Shown here: in pieces, positions 8,593-17,022 of the stretch
How the letters are laid out: every line of letters begins with the position of its first letter
Numbering within the stretch: the first letter of the stretch is position 1
NCBI GenBank assembly: GCA_937930275.1
Contig: CALGLM010000305.1
Location: 1 to 50,982 of the forward strand
Reading direction: 5' to 3'
Source of the DNA: an uncultured Ignavibacteria bacterium
Lineage (GTDB): Bacteria; Bacteroidota; Ignavibacteria; Ignavibacteriales; Melioribacteraceae
DNA length: 50,982 bases
Translations under genes and position numbers: made by a program
The notes under the pieces: generated by a model
Told to the model about the DNA's origin: nothing
Database searches by the model: none
Seen by the model: the letters and a program-made list of their open reading frames with translations, nothing else

Positions 8593-11226
8593 TTAATTAG
8601 TTATCGGAATGGTAAAAGTAAATGTTGAACCGTTATTCACTTTGCTTTTTACAGTTAGAGTACCGCCGTTTCTTTCAATAAACTCTTTACATAATACAAG
8701 CCCTAAACCGGTGCCTTTTTCATTTTCAGTACCTCTACGACTAATATTTTTATCTATTTTAAATAAATCCCGCAAAGTCACTTTATCCATACCTATTCCA
8801 TTATCTTCAAGTTTAAATATTGCGCTCTTTTTCTTAATCGCAATAGTTATTTTTATTATGCCGCCTCTATTTGTAAATTTAAGACTATTTGAAAGTAAAT
8901 TATTAATGACACTATTTATCATTTTAATATCCGCAAAAACAAAAATATTATCTCCCAAATTTTGTTCCACTTCAATTTCTTTTTTTACTGCATAACCTTT
9001 TAATAAACTAATTACTGACTTAGTTAGATCTGATAAATTGAAATTTTCTTTTACAACTTCAATTTTTCCAAGTTGTACTCTACTCCACTCCAATAAATTC
9101 TCAATTAGCGCATATAAGTTTTTTGTTCCTTCACCCATGTTTTTTATAATATATTCTACTTCTTCTTTACTTAAATTATCAAAGTCTTCTTTTAAAATAT
9201 TATAAAATCCCAAAATACTCTGAAACGGACTTTTTAAATCATGCGCTATAATTGAAAAAAATTTATCCTTACTACTATTAATTAGTTTTAACTCTTTTTC
9301 CGATTCTTCAAGCATTAAAGTTTTTTTCTGCAGTTCACCGATATAAACGTTTAATTTATTTGTGGCAACAGTAAGCTCGGTAATATCTCTCGAAATAGCA
9401 AAAAATGCTAAATTTTCACCGTTGGTATCGGTCAACGGCAAAATTTCTATATCAATGTGTTTGTTTTTTGTTTTAATTGGGTTTTGGTACCAAAGTTTTG
9501 CATTCCATCTTTTTCTTTCTTCAATTGCCTTTTTTAACTCGAAAATATTCGGAATTCGCAACCCGTATCCGTCAAAAACAGAAATATGTCTATTTATTAA
9601 TTCTTTTTTATTAAAACCAAACATCACCTCCGTTGCCGCGTTTAAATCAATAATCTCTCCCCTATTATTAAACATAAAGACTGAATCGTTTAAGTTTTCA
9701 AAAATTAACGCGCTTCTTCTTAAATCTTCTTCATATTTTTTAATATCCGTAATATCCAAAATTAGCGTTATAATTCTAATTACCTGATTTTTATCTATAA
9801 CCGGAATAAATTTAACTTCAAAAAAATAATTACTACTTCCAATATTATATTTTTCAAAAATAATTAATTCTTTTTTAGAATCTGAAATGACCTGATAAAA
9901 ATTATTCCCCAAAAAAGGAAACACATTGAACATATCTTCAAGCTCTAAATCTTTGCAAATATAATCTTCTTTAACATTTTTGAAAAAGTTTAATAGCGAG
10001 TTGTTAATTAAAACTACTTTATTTTTTTTATCCGTTACAAATAACATATCGCTTAATGCGTTAATTGTTGTTTTATTCAAATTTTCGGAATTTGATAATT
10101 CAACTTCTGCATTTTTCCTTTCCGTAATATCTCTAAATACGCTTAAAAGATATGTCTTATTTTCTAATTCAATATATCCGTTTGTTATCTCAAACCATTT
10201 AAATGAGTCACTCCACAAGTGGATTTGACTTTCAAACCTATATGGAATATTTTTATTTTTAATATCTTCTACAACTTTTTTAAGCGTTTTTTCGCGCCTC
10301 TTTTGAATGCGTATTTCCGGTAATTTTTCATAAAAAAGAACAGAAATATTTTTGCCAATCAACTCTTCTTCTGTTAATCCAAACATTAAACAAAATGCCG
10401 GATTAACCATGAATATTTTACCCTCAGGATCTAAAATCCGCATTCCGTCAATTGAATTATTCCAGATTGATTTAAATAGCAATTCTGATTTTTGTAATGC
10501 AGCTTCTATTTGTTTTTTATCGGTAATATCTCTTGTAATTCCTAAGGTGCCTATAATATTTTTTTCTTCATCAATAAGCGGAGCTTTTATGGTAGAAACC
10601 CATCTAAAGTCTTGTTTGGCATGTTTTATAAATTCTTCTTTTTTAATAAAAGGAACTATTCCGTTAATAAGATTTTGTTCATCTTCAAAAGCCTCTTCCG
10701 AATGCACTTCCGTAAAAAAATCTTTATCGGATTTTCCTAAAGCTTCAAATTCATCTTTTACACCTAATATTTCAATTTGAGTTTTATTTATTCTTAAAAA
10801 GTTGGAATTTTTATCTTTAATATATATTGAATCCGGCAATTGATTCATAATATTAAACATAAACATCTTTTCAATTTTTAATTCTTTTTTTATATCTTCT
10901 TCATATGTAATATCTTTAATTAAAAAAATAAAATAAGTACTTTTTAATATTACAGGAAATATTTTAATATATACGCACACAATTTTATCATCAATATTAA
11001 TCTTACTTGTTAATTCAAAATAATTCTGATCTTGTTTTTTTTCTTTTAATGCATTGTTTAATGATTGTTTACCTGTTAAATCAAATAATGACAGTACATT
11101 ATTAACTTTTACTAAATCATTACATTTATTATTTCGCAGAATAATTTCAAATTTACTGTCACAAACTATTATATAATCATCACTATTCAGGAATGCTTGT
11201 CTTATTAATTCAGTCTCTTTATTCAT
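8593..11226 (-). CDS. Multi-PAS sensor histidine kinase
   Basis: Soluble-looking sensor kinase of about 877 residues. It has five consecutive PAS/PAC units, each ending in a DIT(x)(K/E) motif (SRDITEL, LDITDIK, FRDITER, TRDITDK, IKDITYE). A coiled coil, a HisKA domain and a complete HATPase follow. The phospho-acceptor is in IIAHDLKSPFQSILGF (His at codon 9241-9243). N box NNLLSNSLKF, G1 DNGIGM and G2 GTGLGL are all intact. No transmembrane helix is visible, so it probably senses a cytoplasmic redox, ligand or energy signal; a PAS cofactor cannot be told from sequence. Start: an ATG at 11241 is possible, but GAGGA immediately before the ATG at 11226 favours the latter. The upstream gene, ending at 11242, is a sigma-54 activator with no receiver domain, so the phosphorylation target is not obvious. 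Confidence 0.92.
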   Translation of the reverse strand: MNKETELIRQAFLNSDDYIIVCDSKFEIILRNNKCNDLVKVNNVLSLFDLTGKQSLNNALKEKKQDQNYFELTSKINIDDKIVCVYIKIFPVILKSTYFIFLIKDITYEEDIKKELKIEKMFMFNIMNQLPDSIYIKDKNSNFLRINKTQIEILGVKDEFEALGKSDKDFFTEVHSEEAFEDEQNLINGIVPFIKKEEFIKHAKQDFRWVSTIKAPLIDEEKNIIGTLGITRDITDKKQIEAALQKSELLFKSIWNNSIDGMRILDPEGKIFMVNPAFCLMFGLTEEELIGKNISVLFYEKLPEIRIQKRREKTLKKVVEDIKNKNIPYRFESQIHLWSDSFKWFEITNGYIELENKTYLLSVFRDITERKNAEVELSNSENLNKTTINALSDMLFVTDKKNKVVLINNSLLNFFKNVKEDYICKDLELEDMFNVFPFLGNNFYQVISDSKKELIIFEKYNIGSSNYFFEVKFIPVIDKNQVIRIITLILDITDIKKYEEDLRRSALIFENLNDSVFMFNNRGEIIDLNAATEVMFGFNKKELINRHISVFDGYGLRIPNIFELKKAIEERKRWNAKLWYQNPIKTKNKHIDIEILPLTDTNGENLAFFAISRDITELTVATNKLNVYIGELQKKTLMLEESEKELKLINSSKDKFFSIIAHDLKSPFQSILGFYNILKEDFDNLSKEEVEYIIKNMGEGTKNLYALIENLLEWSRVQLGKIEVVKENFNLSDLTKSVISLLKGYAVKKEIEVEQNLGDNIFVFADIKMINSVINNLLSNSLKFTNRGGIIKITIAIKKKSAIFKLEDNGIGMDKVTLRDLFKIDKNISRRGTENEKGTGLGLVLCKEFIERNGGTLTVKSKVNNGSTFTFTIPITN

Positions 11227-11241
11227 AGCATCCTCATACAT

Positions 11242-12717
11242 TTAGCTTTCTATTTTTAGTTTTTTAATTTTACTTTGCAAGGTAGTAGGCTTAATCTTCA
11301 GAAGTTCGGCAGCTCCGTTTTTACCGTATATTTTGCCGTCACACTTCTTTAATGCTAATTTAATTATTTTTGTTAACTCAAAATCTAATGATCCGATTCC
11401 CTTTTTTTCTATTTGTCCTTGTTCTTCAGTTTTTTCTATACCCACATTACCTTTTTCAAATATAATATGCTCTTCTTTTATTGTTCCTAAGTTAGCTAAT
11501 ATGGCACCTCTTTCTATTATATTACTTAATTCTCTTACATTGCCGGGAAAACTGTAATAGTTTAATTTAAATAATGCCGAACTATCTAATGATAAATTAT
11601 TTGTCCTATATTTTTCTTTAAGTTTATCTATAAATTTATTGCAAATAAATACCAAATCTTCAATTCTTTCTCGCAACGGAGGAAGAACGATTGGAAAAAC
11701 GTTTAATCTATAAAACAAGTCTTCTCTAAATAACCCTTCTTTAATTTTTTCCGTTAAGTTTACATTAGTTGCGCAAATAACTCTAACATCTGATTTAAAT
11801 GTTTTTTCGCTTCCTACTCTTTCAAAAGTCAAATCTTGCAATGTTCGCAATAACTTTGGTTGTAACTCAAGAGGTAAGTCGCCTATCTCGTCTAAAAACA
11901 AAGTTCCTTTGTCAGCCAATTCAAAACGTCCCTTTCTTTGTTGAAATGCACCCGTGAAAGCACCCTTTTCATGTCCGAATAATTCGCTTTCTGCCAAGTT
12001 GCTATTTAGCGCACTGCAATTTAATGCAATAAAGGGTCCGTTTTTCCTATTTGATAAGGCGTGAATTGTTTTAGCAACCTCTTCTTTACCGGTACCCGTT
12101 TCCCCTAATATCATTACGGGAATGTCAGCTACTGCAACAAGTTTTATCTTCTCAAGTACAGTTCGCCATTTTTCTGAATTTCCGACTAAGTTGTTATTAA
12201 CAATGCTTATTTCTTTTATTAATGAATTTCGTTCGGTAATTAAAAGTTCATTAGTTTTTAACAAATTTTCATTATCTAAAGATTGCGCAAGTGCCACGGA
12301 AATTAATTTTGATAAACTTTTTGCAATATTCACTTTTTGCGGTGTAAAAATATCACATTGTCTATGGTCTAATGTAAGCAATCCAATTATTTCATTTTCT
12401 GCTTTTAACGGAACAAGCATACAAGAATGTCCATCTGGTAATTCTATTATTTCAGAATATGTATCCTCATGTATGTCATCATCTTCACTTAACAATTTTA
12501 CTTCTCCAAACTCTATTGCACTCTTTAAATCCCTTCTTTTGTTTAAATTTAACGTATAATTATCTAATAATCTATCAGATAATATTCCTTTATGATATAT
12601 TACTTTAAGTTGATTTATAGAAATTCTTCTAAGAACCACTGCTAACTCGTATGGTATTATTTCTCTTATAGATTCGAGAACTATTTCCATTATATTTTCA
12701 GGTGTTATAAGTTTCAT
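11242..12717 (-). CDS. Sigma-54-dependent transcriptional activator (GAF-AAA+-Fis)
   Basis: Enhancer-binding protein of about 491 residues. The N-terminal GAF domain spans roughly residues 1-155. The central AAA+ domain has Walker A GETGTGKEE, the sigma-54 contact loop GAFTGA, Walker B GTLFLDEIG and the arginine-finger region. The C-terminal Fis-type helix-turn-helix ends in KNGAAELLKIKPTTLQSKI. This architecture matches the NorR/FhlA/NifA class, which senses through GAF rather than by phosphorylation. The frame is open back to a TTG at 12780, but that would place codons across the paired dyads at 12736-12771, so I chose the ATG at 12717 (MKLITPENIM). It is divergent from the Dps gene, whose upstream region has a -24/-12 promoter, and the next gene downstream is the PAS kinase. 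It probably activates dps. Confidence 0.9.
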   Translation of the reverse strand: MKLITPENIMEIVLESIREIIPYELAVVLRRISINQLKVIYHKGILSDRLLDNYTLNLNKRRDLKSAIEFGEVKLLSEDDDIHEDTYSEIIELPDGHSCMLVPLKAENEIIGLLTLDHRQCDIFTPQKVNIAKSLSKLISVALAQSLDNENLLKTNELLITERNSLIKEISIVNNNLVGNSEKWRTVLEKIKLVAVADIPVMILGETGTGKEEVAKTIHALSNRKNGPFIALNCSALNSNLAESELFGHEKGAFTGAFQQRKGRFELADKGTLFLDEIGDLPLELQPKLLRTLQDLTFERVGSEKTFKSDVRVICATNVNLTEKIKEGLFREDLFYRLNVFPIVLPPLRERIEDLVFICNKFIDKLKEKYRTNNLSLDSSALFKLNYYSFPGNVRELSNIIERGAILANLGTIKEEHIIFEKGNVGIEKTEEQGQIEKKGIGSLDFELTKIIKLALKKCDGKIYGKNGAAELLKIKPTTLQSKIKKLKIES

Positions 12718-12735
12718 AACTAAATAGTGTTGTGT

Positions 12736-12771
12736 AACGATATTTCGTTGTAAATATAACAATATTTCGGT
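12736..12771. promoter_or_regulatory. Paired dyads, likely activator binding sites
   Basis: AACGATATTTCGTT (12736-12749) has perfect 5-base arms around TATT. A second, looser copy AACAATATTTCGGT lies at 12758-12771. Centres are 22 bases apart, about two helical turns, so both would face the same side of the DNA. They sit 62-97 bases upstream of the -24 element of the Dps promoter, a usual distance for a sigma-54 enhancer, and also just upstream of the activator's own start. Confidence 0.55.
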
Positions 12772-12832
12772 ATATATCAAAAAGAATTAGCAAAATTCAT
12801 AATTTTTACATTTATTTAACTGATTTTTACTA

Positions 12833-12848
12833 TGGCACACAATTTGTC
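12833..12848 (+). promoter_or_regulatory. Candidate sigma-54 (-24/-12) promoter of the Dps gene
   Basis: TGGCAC (12833-12838), five bases, then TTGTC (12844-12848) matches the TGGCAC-N5-TTGCW consensus, with T for C in the -12 GC pair. Transcription would start near 12859, leaving a leader of about 30 bases with AGGAG at 12876-12880. A sigma-54 activator gene is divergent next to it, which supports the call. Confidence 0.55.
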
Positions 12849-12888
12849 CTAATATATAAAAAAAACAAAACAAATAGGAGATATAAAG

Positions 12889-13326
12889 ATGAAAGAGAAC
12901 TTAAAATCAGTAGAAAGCTTGAAAGAATTATTAGCAGATCAATTTGTAATATATACAAAATTGCTTAACTACCATTGGAATGTGAACGGGATAAATTTTT
13001 ATCGTTTACATAGTCTTTTTGAGCAACTATATACTGAATTGGCAGAAGAAATTGATGAAATAGCCGAAAGAATTAAAGTATTAGGTTATGTAGCTCCCGG
13101 TTCGCTACAAGAATTTTTAGCACTTAGTAAAGTAAAAGAATCTAATCAGTATCCTATTGAAGATACCCAAATGGTTAAGGATATAATAGCAGATTATGAA
13201 TATTTAAAATTGAAGATTGAAAGCATCATTGAAAACAAAACAGATATAGTTAGCGAAGGTATGTTAGTAAGCATTCTTGAAAAATATGAAAAACATGTAT
13301 GGATGATGAAATCAACCGTTAAATAA
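12889..13326 (+). CDS. dps: Dps-family ferritin-like protein
   Basis: Small (145 residues) Dps/starvation-type mini-ferritin, which oxidises Fe(II) with peroxide and stores iron in a 12-subunit shell. Recognised by the N-terminal helix NYHWNVNG...F..LH..FE..Y.ELAEEIDEIAERI, which carries the inter-subunit ferroxidase ligands (two His, then Asp/Glu), and by GYVAPGS. The long basic N-terminal tail of DNA-binding Dps proteins is not seen, although a few lysines are present. AGGAG is 8 bases upstream of the ATG. It is driven by a candidate sigma-54 promoter and divergent from a GAF-type sigma-54 activator, so its expression probably answers a specific signal such as nitrogen, redox or NO; that part is inference. 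Confidence 0.92.
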   Translation: MKENLKSVESLKELLADQFVIYTKLLNYHWNVNGINFYRLHSLFEQLYTELAEEIDEIAERIKVLGYVAPGSLQEFLALSKVKESNQYPIEDTQMVKDIIADYEYLKLKIESIIENKTDIVSEGMLVSILEKYEKHVWMMKSTVK

Positions 13327-13341
13327 CTTTTTTATCTATAA

Positions 13342-13390
13342 AAATAGGCTGCTGACAACTAAAAAAAATAGTAATTCAACAGCCTATTTA
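13342..13390 (+). terminator. Long-stem hairpin after the Dps gene
   Basis: The arm AAATAGGCTGCTGA pairs with TTCAACAGCCTATTT with one mismatch, around an A-rich loop. A T-rich but interrupted tract follows, so it is a plausible though not classical terminator. Confidence 0.6.
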
Positions 13391-13489
13391 TATTTTAGGG
13401 GGAATTCTTTATTTATATTTGCAAATTATTTCAATTTTTTAAATAAAAAAAGGGAAATATTTTTACATAATGAATTTTGAACTTTAAAA

Positions 13490-13519
13490 TAAAAAACTCT
13501 GAATAGTTATTCAGAGTTT
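13490..13519 (-). terminator. Terminator of tRNA-Leu(CAA)
   Basis: The inverted repeat AACTCTGAATA / TATTCAGAGTT (13495-13518) lies 2 bases past the tRNA 3' end and is followed on the minus strand by a run of T. The 13327-13716 gap holds only this, the Dps hairpin, the tRNA and its promoter. Confidence 0.85.
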
Positions 13520-13521
13520 AG

Positions 13522-13607
13522 TACCGAAGGCCGGACTCGAACCGGCACTTGGTTTGAGCCAAACTGGATTTTGAGTCCAGCGCGTCTACCAATTCCGCCA
13601 CTTCGGC
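13522..13607 (-). tRNA. tRNA-Leu (anticodon CAA)
   Basis: An 86-base class II tRNA. Acceptor GCCGAAG pairs with CTTCGGT (terminal G-T). The anticodon stem CTGGA/TCCAG encloses loop CTCAAAA, giving CAA for UUG codons. A long variable arm (GTTTGGCTCAAACC region) and T-arm GGTTCGAGTCC are present. The 3' CCA is not encoded. Confidence 0.96.
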
Positions 13608-13627
13608 AAATCATAATTTTTAGAATT

Positions 13628-13658
13628 TAAATTTACTAAACTTTTTGTCTTAAAGCAA
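13628..13658 (-). promoter_or_regulatory. Bacteroidota-type promoter of tRNA-Leu(CAA)
   Basis: On the minus strand TTG (13658-13656), 20 bases, then TAAATTTA (13635-13628) fits the -33 TTG / -7 TAnnTTTG promoter known from Bacteroidota. It lies 21 bases before the tRNA 5' end. Confidence 0.55.
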
Positions 13659-13716
13659 TATTAATTTTAGTTTTATTTCTTTTTTTTGTATTTTAATAAA
13701 TACTTATTTTTACAAC

Positions 13717-15531
13717 ATGAACAAAATTGAATTATTAGCCCCGGCAAAAAATTTGGAATTTGGCATAGCTGCCATTAATAGCGGAGCTGACGCAGTTTAT
13801 ATCGGTGCATCAAATTTTGGAGCTCGCAAATCTGCTTCTAACACCATTCAAGATATTGAAAAACTTATTAATTATGCACATTTATTTAAGTCATCTGTTT
13901 ATGTTACGGTTAACACACTATTTTTTGATGATGAATTAAAAGATGTAGAAAAACTAATATATAAGCTTTATGAAATAGGTGCCGATGCCATTATTTTTCA
14001 AGATATGTCTATTCTTGAAGTGAACCTTCCCCCCATCAAATTATTTGCATCCACTCAAACAAATAACTATAGTATTGATAGAATAAAATTTTTTGATAGT
14101 TTAGGAATTGATAGAATAATATTAGCTCGTGAATTAAATATTAAACAGATTCAGGAAATCCGTAAACATACTACTATTGACCTCGAAACTTTCATTTTTG
14201 GAGCATTATGCGTAAGTTTAAGCGGTCAATGTTACATGAGTAGATACATAGGTAACAGAAGTGCTAACAGAGGTGATTGCGCTCAACCTTGTAGAAATAT
14301 TTATTCCTTGTACGACCAAAACAATAATATTTTAATAAAAGATAAGCATTTACTATCAATTAGAGATTTAAATTTGGAAAACTATCTTCCGGTTTTAATT
14401 GAAAGCGGAATAACATCATTTAAAATCGAAGGTCGGTTAAAAGATATTGATTATGTGGTAAACGTTGTTTCATACTTCAGAAAGAAATTAGATGAATTAC
14501 AAATCGAAAAAAAGTTTGAAAGAGCATCATCAGGTTACATATCATCAAAGTTTGTACCCAATCTAAGTAAAACTTTTAATAGAGGATTTACAAATTATTT
14601 TATTGCTTCTAAAAAAAACAAAATATCATCATTTCTTACCCCAAAATTTGTTGGAGAAGAAATCGGCAGAGTTATAAAGAGTAGTAAAGGAAAGTTTGAT
14701 TTAGGAACAAAGATAAAACTTTGTAACGGAGACGGTCTCTGTTATTTTGTTGAAAATCAATTGCAAGGGATAAGGGCAAATAGAATTGAAGGTAATACCG
14801 TTTATCTTGATAGACCTTTAATTATTCAAGAAGGTACAACAATTCTTAGAAATTTTGATAAGGCTTTTAATGATATTATTAGCAAGATTCCGATAAAACG
14901 AAAAATAAACGCAATTATTAAGGTTGAGTATTTAGAAAAGGATATTATTTTTACAATAATTGACGAAGATTTAATTGATTTTTCATTATCTGTTCCTTTC
15001 ACAATAGAAAGAGCTTTAAATAGCGAAAAGCAATCAGAAATTATTAAAACACAATTAATAAAAACCGGTAACTCCGTATTTTTTATTACAGAAGTAAAAT
15101 TATATCTGAATGAAATACCGCTAATAAAAATTTCGGAGTTAAATAATATTAGAAACATTCTAACCGATTCTCTTTACCACAAAAGAATTGAGTCTTACAA
15201 ATCTACAAAATCAAATTATATAAAATCTGACATTTCTTACTTTGAAAACACTATTAACTATAAAGGAAATGTTATAAATTCTAAATCAAAGCAATTTTAT
15301 TTAGAACACGGTGTAGATAAAATTGAACCGGGATTTGAAGAACAACAAGATATATCGGACATTGATTTAATGACTACAAAATATTGTTTAAGATATGAAA
15401 TAGACAAATGTTTACTAAACCCTAAAACAGATTATAAAGGTAATCTATATCTTAAAGGAAATAATAATGCATTTTTACTTGAATTTGATTGTGAAAATTG
15501 CATGATGAAAATTAAACCATCAAAAGAATAA
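13717..15531 (+). CDS. U32 family protein (RlhA/TrhP-type RNA hydroxylation)
   Basis: 604 residues opening with IELLAPAKNLEFGIAAINSGADAVYIG, typical of U32 proteins. The family signature is E-x-F-x-x-G-A-L-C-x4-G-x-C-x-M-S at about residues 157-175 (ETFIFGALCVSLSGQCYMS), followed by NRGDCAQPCR, giving four clustered cysteines. The length and C-terminal DUF3656-like half resemble E. coli RlhA, which hydroxylates a 23S rRNA cytidine, more than the shorter TrhP (tRNA U34 hydroxylation). These enzymes depend on prephenate-linked chemistry and iron-sulfur assembly rather than classic peptidase activity. It stands alone between two tRNA genes and ends in a bidirectional terminator. The exact RNA substrate is not determinable here. 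Confidence 0.88.
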   Translation: MNKIELLAPAKNLEFGIAAINSGADAVYIGASNFGARKSASNTIQDIEKLINYAHLFKSSVYVTVNTLFFDDELKDVEKLIYKLYEIGADAIIFQDMSILEVNLPPIKLFASTQTNNYSIDRIKFFDSLGIDRIILARELNIKQIQEIRKHTTIDLETFIFGALCVSLSGQCYMSRYIGNRSANRGDCAQPCRNIYSLYDQNNNILIKDKHLLSIRDLNLENYLPVLIESGITSFKIEGRLKDIDYVVNVVSYFRKKLDELQIEKKFERASSGYISSKFVPNLSKTFNRGFTNYFIASKKNKISSFLTPKFVGEEIGRVIKSSKGKFDLGTKIKLCNGDGLCYFVENQLQGIRANRIEGNTVYLDRPLIIQEGTTILRNFDKAFNDIISKIPIKRKINAIIKVEYLEKDIIFTIIDEDLIDFSLSVPFTIERALNSEKQSEIIKTQLIKTGNSVFFITEVKLYLNEIPLIKISELNNIRNILTDSLYHKRIESYKSTKSNYIKSDISYFENTINYKGNVINSKSKQFYLEHGVDKIEPGFEEQQDISDIDLMTTKYCLRYEIDKCLLNPKTDYKGNLYLKGNNNAFLLEFDCENCMMKIKPSKE

Positions 15532-15561
15532 AAAAAAGCGAGTTAAAGACTCGCTTTTTTT
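15531..15561. terminator. Bidirectional terminator between the U32 gene and tRNA-Gln
   Basis: Stem AAGCGAGT/ACTCGCTT with loop TAAAG, A-run before and T-run after. It ends the U32 gene on the plus strand and tRNA-Gln on the minus strand. Confidence 0.92.
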
Positions 15562-15562
15562 G

Positions 15563-15635
15563 CTGCCCTGCTAGGGTTCGAACCTAGACATTTCTGATCC
15601 AGAGTCAGATGTGTTGCCAATTACACCACAGGGCA
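15563..15635 (-). tRNA. tRNA-Gln (anticodon CTG)
   Basis: A 73-base cloverleaf. Acceptor TGCCCTG/CAGGGCA with discriminator G73, as usual for Gln tRNAs. Anticodon stem TCTGA/TCAGA with loop CTCTGGA gives CTG. T-arm CTAGGTTCGAACCCTAG. CCA is not encoded. It is the substrate of the GlnRS encoded at 6810-8522. Confidence 0.96.
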
Positions 15636-15649
15636 ATTTTTTAAGATTA

Positions 15650-15680
15650 TAAAAATAACATTATATTATAAATAAATCAA
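15650..15680 (-). promoter_or_regulatory. Bacteroidota-type promoter of tRNA-Gln
   Basis: Minus strand: TTG (15680-15678), 20 bases, TATTTTTA (15657-15650), 15 bases before the tRNA. Same architecture as at the tRNA-Leu genes. Confidence 0.5.
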
Positions 15681-15719
15681 TATTTTTATTATATTACAAA
15701 TAAAATTGATAGAAAATAT

Positions 15720-16547
15720 ATGCAAAAAATTATTGTTGTTATTTTTATGTTAAGTGCATTAATTTATGCGCAGGAAAAGGAATGCATAAATTTTATCGGA
15801 GACTTTGGTGAAGCTTCATCTTTTAGTTATTTAGCTTCAGGGTATTTTATTGTAGCTGATAAATTATCAAACGAAATCTATAAAGTTGATTCATTAGGAA
15901 ATGTAAATAAGGAAATCGGCGGATACGGTTGGCAACCCGGTTTATTTGATTCACCCGAAGATGTATTTTCTAATGAACTTAATACATATATATGCGATAA
16001 AAACAATGATAGAATTGTTGTGTTAGATAGAAATTTAAATTTTGTTTCTATTCTTAAAACAAACGACTCTGATAACCAAGATGCGGATTATAAACAACCG
16101 ACTTGTTTTGGTATTAATAACCAAAGCGACTTTTTTATCCTCGATTCTTATAATCAACGTATATTAAAATATAATTTAAGAGGAGATTTTACTCAACAAA
16201 TAGGAAGCTATGATTCCGGAAATTTTTACCTTAGCGCTCCTAATAAATTTGCATTATCTCCTGACGGAAAACTATTTATAATTAACGGTTCCAAGATTTT
16301 TGTTTTTGACCAATTCGGGACAGGGCTTGTTAAAATAGATATTCCTTTGACTTCTGCAAAAATAAAAATTTATAATACAATTTTAACGATTAGCAATAAT
16401 ACGGATGTATATACTTTGAATTTATCAGACTTAAATTCGGGATTTGTTAAACACAACATAAAGCTTGAAAACAAAATTATTGAAGCAATTTATACGGGAA
16501 TAAAATTATATATTCTTACAGACGAAAATATACTTGTATATGAATAA
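15720..16547 (+). CDS. Secreted NHL-type beta-propeller protein
   Basis: 275 residues with a signal peptide (about 1-17, ending LIYAQ). Repeats of about 40-45 residues follow, with motifs such as YFIVADKLSNEIYKVD, TYICDKNNDRIVVLD, FFILDSYNQRILKYN and LFIINGSKIFVFD, the pattern of NHL/six-bladed propellers. These usually bind ligands or proteins without catalysis. It is first in a four-gene set whose junctions all overlap; its stop is inside ATGAATAA, which also carries the next start. The other three products are membrane proteins, so it may be their periplasmic or surface partner. Specific function unknown. Confidence 0.8.
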   Translation: MQKIIVVIFMLSALIYAQEKECINFIGDFGEASSFSYLASGYFIVADKLSNEIYKVDSLGNVNKEIGGYGWQPGLFDSPEDVFSNELNTYICDKNNDRIVVLDRNLNFVSILKTNDSDNQDADYKQPTCFGINNQSDFFILDSYNQRILKYNLRGDFTQQIGSYDSGNFYLSAPNKFALSPDGKLFIINGSKIFVFDQFGTGLVKIDIPLTSAKIKIYNTILTISNNTDVYTLNLSDLNSGFVKHNIKLENKIIEAIYTGIKLYILTDENILVYE

Positions 16548-17022
16548 CAAAACAGATAAAACGAAATATTTGAATCTTATTTTATTCATATTAATTTCTA
16601 TATGGTTGGTTTTAATTTATTTTAGTTTTCTTTCGGTTTATTTACCCTTTTTATCAATATTAAATCCGTTTCTAAAAAAAATGTTTTCGCTGGTTTGCCA
16701 TCAGGAAAATAGTAAAGTATATTCTTGCTGCGGAAATTCAACTTTCGTTTGCTTTAGATGTTTAGGTTTATATTGGGGTGCATTTTTTGCAAGCATTGTT
16801 ACTTTTTTTAATAGAAATTTGTATTTAAAAAATAGACGAATTTATTTTTTTGCTGCCTTATGTTTTATTATAATAGATGTACTAAGTGTTAAAATATATT
16901 TATACAGCTATAATTTTTATATAGCATTTTTAACAGGAATGCTTTTAGGTTTCATAAGTTTTTTATATCTTTACAAAAGCATTTTTGAACAAATTTCCGA
17001 AAATAGTACTTTAAATGAATAA
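16540..17022 (+). CDS. DUF2085 membrane protein
   Basis: About 160 residues. Helices are at roughly 12-40, 70-86, 96-112 and 118-138. The DUF2085 signature is visible: a CHQ motif in SLVCHQENSK, then CCGN, then FVCFRCLGLYWGAF, so there is a conserved His and several Cys that could bind metal. The family has no established function. The frame opens at a TTG (16534), but I chose the ATG at 16540 because it forms an ATGAATAA overlap with the previous stop, the same junction as at the downstream gene. Confidence 0.85.
   Translation: MNNKTDKTKYLNLILFILISIWLVLIYFSFLSVYLPFLSILNPFLKKMFSLVCHQENSKVYSCCGNSTFVCFRCLGLYWGAFFASIVTFFNRNLYLKNRRIYFFAALCFIIIDVLSVKIYLYSYNFYIAFLTGMLLGFISFLYLYKSIFEQISENSTLNE

Noticed and set aside
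12718..12780. 21-codon N-terminal extension of the sigma-54 activator from TTG
   Set aside because: It would translate through the two dyads and has no Shine-Dalgarno; the ATG at 12717 fits the GAF domain start.
13327..13716. Possible small RNA gene in the gap after dps
   Set aside because: The structure seen is explained by the dps hairpin, tRNA-Leu, its terminator and its promoter.
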